Positions 26,246 through 29,284 of a stretch of DNA of 29,284 bases are shown here, in pieces (position 1 is the stretch's first letter; the number at the start of each line of letters is the position of its first letter). This DNA comes from Bacteroidales bacterium UBA4788. Lineage in GTDB: Bacteria; Bacteroidota; Bacteroidia; Bacteroidales; VadinHA17. Made by a program: the position numbers and the translations under genes. Location: positions 1 through 29,284 of the forward strand of contig DHGW01000054.1 in assembly GCA_002402965.1 (NCBI GenBank). Reading direction: 5' to 3'. The notes beneath the pieces were generated by a model. It ran no database searches, was not told the DNA's origin, and was given only the letters and a program-made list of their open reading frames with translations.

Positions 26246-26860
26246 TCAGAAGAGTCCATGGAGTTCGGCATTTATCCTGTCAATCACCTCGTTCAGGTGC
26301 TCCTTGTTCTCGGGAAAGTCGTAGTAGTCGGCTTCGAGGACGAGCAGCCTGCCGAGCTTGTAGGATTCGATCCACGCCTCGTACCGTTCGTTCAGCCTCT
26401 TCAGGTAGTCGAGCCTTATGGAGCTTTCATATTCGCGGCCGCGTTTCTGGATCTGGTTGACAAGGGTTGGGACGGAAGCCCGGAGGTAAAGGAGCAGGTC
26501 TGGTGGCTCAACCAGCGAGCTCATCAGTTTGAACAGGGTGAAGTAATTCTCGAAGTCACGGGTTGACATCAGCCCCATCGCGTGGAGGTTCGGGGCGAAA
26601 ATATATGCGTCTTCGTAAATGGTGCGGTCCTGGACGATAGTGTTCTTTGCCTTTTTGATTTCGAGTACCTGGCTGAAACGTGAGTTCAGGAAGTAGATCT
26701 GCAGATTGAATGACCACCTCTGCATGTCCTCGTAGAAATCATTCAGGTATGGGTTATCGTCAACATCCTCGTAATGAGCCTGCCAGCCGTAATGTTTAGA
26801 GAGCAGTCCGGCCAGAGTTGTTTTTCCTGATCCGATGTTACCTGCAATGGCTATATGCAT
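26246..26860 (-). CDS. Deoxynucleoside kinase
   Basis: A 204-aa cytosolic kinase that phosphorylates deoxynucleosides (nucleotide salvage). The P-loop is GNIGSGKTT (residues 7-15, Lys13). EDVDDNPYL is the substrate-side Glu region, QDRTIYEDAYIFA is the DRS-like motif, and KRGREYE provides the LID arginines. Length fits the Bacteroidetes/Firmicutes dNK group. The ATG at 26860 begins directly with the P-loop strand (MHIAIAGNIGSG). A weak -7-like TATATTTA is at 26889-26896 (minus). It is followed by a strong terminator, so probably transcribed alone or by read-through from upstream. Which base is preferred (dA/dG or dC/T) is not readable. Confidence 0.92.
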   Translation of the reverse strand: MHIAIAGNIGSGKTTLAGLLSKHYGWQAHYEDVDDNPYLNDFYEDMQRWSFNLQIYFLNSRFSQVLEIKKAKNTIVQDRTIYEDAYIFAPNLHAMGLMSTRDFENYFTLFKLMSSLVEPPDLLLYLRASVPTLVNQIQKRGREYESSIRLDYLKRLNERYEAWIESYKLGRLLVLEADYYDFPENKEHLNEVIDRINAELHGLF

Positions 26861-26897
26861 AAAAATGACTATTATTTAATTATGTGGTTAAATATAT

Positions 26898-26922
26898 GAA
26901 AAAGGGAAGGAGGAGAGCCTTC
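26898..26922 (-). terminator. Weak hairpin after the GH3-family gene
   Basis: On the minus strand GAAGG, a 7-nt loop, CCTTC (stem arms 26906-26910 and 26918-26922), then CCTTTTTC. The stem is short, so this is a tentative terminator for the recO/GH3-family transcript whose last stop is at 26939. Confidence 0.35.
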
Positions 26923-26938
26923 TGTTGATAAAAAGATT

Positions 26939-28453
26939 TCACATGCCGGCGGTTTTCAGGACACTCTCAATGAACTCCCTGCTGTTGGACAGGCGAGGCA
27001 TCTTGTTTTGTCCCCCGAGTTTGTCTCTCTCCCTGAACCATTTGTAGAATGTGCCTCCGGGTACCATCCTCAGCACGGGACGTGCCAGGGTCAGGTTTTT
27101 ATACCTCTTGGCCTCATAGTCGGAGTTGAGAGCCTTCAGGGAAGTATCGAGTATCTCGACGAAATGGTCGGGGTCATCGGGAGCTCTTTCAAATTCTATC
27201 ACCCATTCATGGGCACCGCGGCTCTCGTCGCCCATGTAGACAGGCCCTGCGGTGTATTCGGTTATATGCGCGTTCGTACCGTGGCATGCCTTTTCAAGCG
27301 CCTTTTCCGCGTTATCAATGATAACTTCTTCGCCGAAGGCATTGATATAGAACTTGGTACGGCCGGTTATCCGGATCTTGTGCGGGAAGAGGCTGGTGAA
27401 CTCTATTGTATCGCCGATCCTGTATCGCCACAGGCCTCCGTCGGTTGAGATAACCACGGCATAGTTTACCCCCTTTTCAACCTCCCCTATTGTGAGGGTC
27501 CTTGGGTTGTCCGTCTCTGCTTCCTCGGCGGGGATGAATTCGTAATAGACGCCATAGTCGAGCATCAGCAGCATTGAACTATCTGTCAGGTCATCCTGTA
27601 TGGCGAAGAAGCCTTCGGATGCATTGTAGGTCTCCATGTAATGCATTTTCGGGTCAGGGAGCAGTTTCCTGTACTGCTCCCGGTAAGGTGCAAAGCTGAT
27701 GCCGCCGTGGAAGAAGACCTCGAGGTTTGGCCAGACCTGGTGCAGGTTCTCTTTTCCAGTGGTTGTAAGAATGTGGCGGATAAGAACAAGATACCAGGAT
27801 GGCACTCCGGAGATGCTGGTAATGTTCATCTCTACCGTCTTTTCGGTGATCAGCCTCATCTTCTCCTCGAAGTCCTCTATGAGGGCGATGCGTGCAGGCG
27901 GAGTTCGTATAAAGTCGGCATAACCCGGTGCATTTTCTATCAGGATTGCTGAGAGATCACCGAAAAGTGAATTGTTGCTGAAGTTGTTTATCTGGTGACT
28001 GCCCCCCAGGGTCAGCCCTTTGCCTAAAAATATCCTGGTTGCCGGGTTCAGGAGCGTGTAAAGCACAAGGCAGTCCCTGGTGCCGCGGTAATGAGTATCT
28101 TCCAGAGACTCGCGCGTAATGGGGATGAACTTGCTCTTTGTACTTGTTGTACCTGAAGACTTGGCAAACCATTTCACCTCACCGGGCCATAGCACATTCT
28201 TTTCACCGGCCCTGAGCCGCTCCACGTAGGGAATTAACTCCTCGTAAGTCTGAACGGGCACGTTCCTGCAGTAATGCTCGTAGGTGGTCACTGATGAGTA
28301 ATCATGTTCCCTTCCCCAGAGAGTATCCCTGCTCCCTGCAATGAGACGGTTCAGGACCTCCTGCTGGGTCTCGGCAGGGTATCTCCTGAAGAGATCAATC
28401 TGTGAAAGACGCTTGGTATTGATCCACTTTATGATTGAGGGTATGAATGGCAT
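26939..28453 (-). CDS. GH3 auxin-responsive-promoter family adenylating enzyme
   Basis: A 504-aa cytosolic protein of the GH3 branch of the ANL adenylating superfamily. Plant members conjugate amino acids to acyl acids via an acyl-adenylate; the role of bacterial members is unknown. It shows KSSGTTSTKSKFIPIT (the Ser/Thr-rich ATP loop), METYNASEGFFA (adenine/acyl-adenylate region), WRYRIGDTIEF with the conserved Asp, and the hinge ITGRTKFYINAFGEEV. I start at the ATG at 28453 (MPFIPSIIKWINTKR), which fits the usual family N terminus. The TTG at 28471 overlaps a TATCTTTG box. It lies about 40 nt after recO, same strand. Substrate unknown. Confidence 0.9.
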   Translation of the reverse strand: MPFIPSIIKWINTKRLSQIDLFRRYPAETQQEVLNRLIAGSRDTLWGREHDYSSVTTYEHYCRNVPVQTYEELIPYVERLRAGEKNVLWPGEVKWFAKSSGTTSTKSKFIPITRESLEDTHYRGTRDCLVLYTLLNPATRIFLGKGLTLGGSHQINNFSNNSLFGDLSAILIENAPGYADFIRTPPARIALIEDFEEKMRLITEKTVEMNITSISGVPSWYLVLIRHILTTTGKENLHQVWPNLEVFFHGGISFAPYREQYRKLLPDPKMHYMETYNASEGFFAIQDDLTDSSMLLMLDYGVYYEFIPAEEAETDNPRTLTIGEVEKGVNYAVVISTDGGLWRYRIGDTIEFTSLFPHKIRITGRTKFYINAFGEEVIIDNAEKALEKACHGTNAHITEYTAGPVYMGDESRGAHEWVIEFERAPDDPDHFVEILDTSLKALNSDYEAKRYKNLTLARPVLRMVPGGTFYKWFRERDKLGGQNKMPRLSNSREFIESVLKTAGM

Positions 28454-28468
28454 CTGTTCAGTTTTGCT

Positions 28469-28476
28469 CAAAGATA
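28469..28476 (-). promoter_or_regulatory. Possible internal -7 box before the GH3-family gene
   Basis: TATCTTTG on the minus strand matches TAnnTTTG exactly and lies between the recO stop (28493) and the ATG at 28453. No -33 TTG is seen. The leader would be about 10 nt. The gene could instead ride on the recO transcript. Confidence 0.3.
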
Positions 28477-28492
28477 AATAAAGGTGACGAAA

Positions 28493-29215
28493 TCATCTGA
28501 AAATATCCTTCAGGACCTGAAGGGAGCGAATCTCCCTGATGCCGGTGAGGTGGAGGCTGTAGTACTTCAGCAGCCTGGTAAGCAGCCCGGTGCGCTCATC
28601 CCCGGAGAGCCTCAGGGAAGCGATATCCTCAGCAGGCATCTGCAAGAGAAGATTCAGCACCCTTGCGCCTTCCGGGTCAATGTAATCGGGATGCATCGGT
28701 TGCACCGGGGTGAACTGACCGGTAAGCATGTCAAACCAGCAGTTGGTCATGGTGGTGTGTGAAGGGCCAATCCCTGCATAGTCCGTAAACGCGACAAGGA
28801 ACCAGAGATGAAAATTGCTGATGCCCGAGGTCATCCCGTCAAGCGTGATGACGGACGATTCAACGAAATCGAAAAGCAGTCTGTTTACATCCTCTTCCCT
28901 GATAATGTTGTGCAGTATCTCGCTGATGAACATGGTTACAGAGGTACGGTTTATGTCACCGGAAATATTCTTTGGGATATAAGCGAGATTCATCTCCTTC
29001 AGGTTATGCATCTCCCTGTTCTCATAATAATAAAGCTCGATGTTGAAAATATTCAGTGGCTGAAAGTAGTTGAACCTGGCACTGCCGCGTCTGGAGGATA
29101 TTCCTTTCACCATGACCGCAAGACGGCCATACTCCTGCGTGTAGAAATGAGCTATCAGCGAGTTGTCCGAGTATCTCACATGGTGAAGAAGTATGGCTTT
29201 TGTCCTTGTCAGCAT
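28493..29215 (-). CDS. recO: DNA repair protein RecO
   Basis: A 240-aa recombination mediator that, with RecR, loads RecA onto SSB-coated single-stranded DNA. The N-terminal OB-fold is clear: TKAILLHHVRYSDNSLI, then YTQEYGRLAVMVKGI and a basic SSRRGSARF loop, LQPL-like FQPLNIFNIELYY, and LKEMNLAYI. The helical C-terminal domain follows (ISEILHNIIREEDVNRLLFDFVE). The Cys4 zinc motif found in some RecO proteins is absent. Length is standard. The ATG at 29215 matches the family start (MLTRTKAILL). It is probably co-transcribed with the downstream GH3-family gene. Confidence 0.95.
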   Translation of the reverse strand: MLTRTKAILLHHVRYSDNSLIAHFYTQEYGRLAVMVKGISSRRGSARFNYFQPLNIFNIELYYYENREMHNLKEMNLAYIPKNISGDINRTSVTMFISEILHNIIREEDVNRLLFDFVESSVITLDGMTSGISNFHLWFLVAFTDYAGIGPSHTTMTNCWFDMLTGQFTPVQPMHPDYIDPEGARVLNLLLQMPAEDIASLRLSGDERTGLLTRLLKYYSLHLTGIREIRSLQVLKDIFR

Positions 29216-29232
29216 GGCCAGTCAGGTCACAT

Positions 29233-29240
29233 CAAATGTA
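29233..29240 (-). promoter_or_regulatory. -7 box for recO
   Basis: TACATTTG on the minus strand is an exact TAnnTTTG match 18 nt before the recO ATG. No clear TTG at -33. The leader would be near 13 nt. Confidence 0.4.
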
Positions 29241-29284
29241 TTAAAGTTTCATAAAAGCATACTGTGAACCGGACCGCTGAGTTT

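Overview
The window looks like a chromosomal segment of a Bacteroidetes bacterium, probably Bacteroidales/Marinilabiliales-like and free-living or environmental. Four things point there. The first protein ends in a gliding-motility/type IX secretion (CHU_C, type B) sorting domain. Several genes are preceded by the Bacteroidetes -7 box TAnnTTTG. The gene content is typical of that phylum (bacterial GH3-auxin family protein, two-domain M16 protease, GH20/GH28/GH106 enzymes, 204-aa deoxynucleoside kinase, RecO). Shine-Dalgarno sequences are weak throughout. No tRNA, rRNA, CRISPR array, insertion sequence or phage gene was seen, and no gap between genes exceeds about 170 bases.

Layout. 62-2593 (+): secreted repeat/PKD protein with a type IX sorting domain. 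2600-6895 (-): a receiver plus PPDK-N ATP-grasp protein (982 aa) directly downstream of gdhA (NADP-type glutamate dehydrogenase). 7049-11722 (+), divergent from gdhA: a 1557-aa paralogue of the 982-aa protein with four extra sensor modules at its N terminus. 11816-14554 (-): a three-gene lipid-type operon (PlsC-like acyltransferase, CDP-alcohol phosphatidyltransferase, GNAT protein). 14723-16297 (+): GH20 hexosaminidase lipoprotein. 16455-16853 (+): small lipoprotein. 16967-23189 (+): a very tightly packed run of nhaA, a 2H phosphoesterase, a GH106-like rhamnosidase and a GH28 polygalacturonase. 23333-26137 (-): periplasmic M16 metalloprotease. 26246-26860 (-): deoxynucleoside kinase, with a bidirectional terminator after it. 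26939-29215 (-): recO followed by a GH3-family adenylating enzyme.

The most unusual part is 2600-11722. Two paralogous large proteins flank gdhA and share one core: a degenerate receiver-like domain, a receiver with a phospho-acceptor Asp, a PPDK-N/PpsA-type ATP-grasp domain with its ATP-binding residues, and a C-terminal domain carrying GPGRWGS and a conserved [ST]xG[ST]HFF motif. Neither has the standard phospho-histidine (TSH) domain or the PEP/pyruvate TIM barrel, so they are not PEP synthases. The layout suggests a signalling pair in which an ATP-grasp domain stands where a histidine kinase would be, linked by position to glutamate/2-oxoglutarate metabolism. That role is inference. Elsewhere the theme is polysaccharide use (hexosamine, rhamnogalacturonan/pectin) and membrane lipid synthesis.
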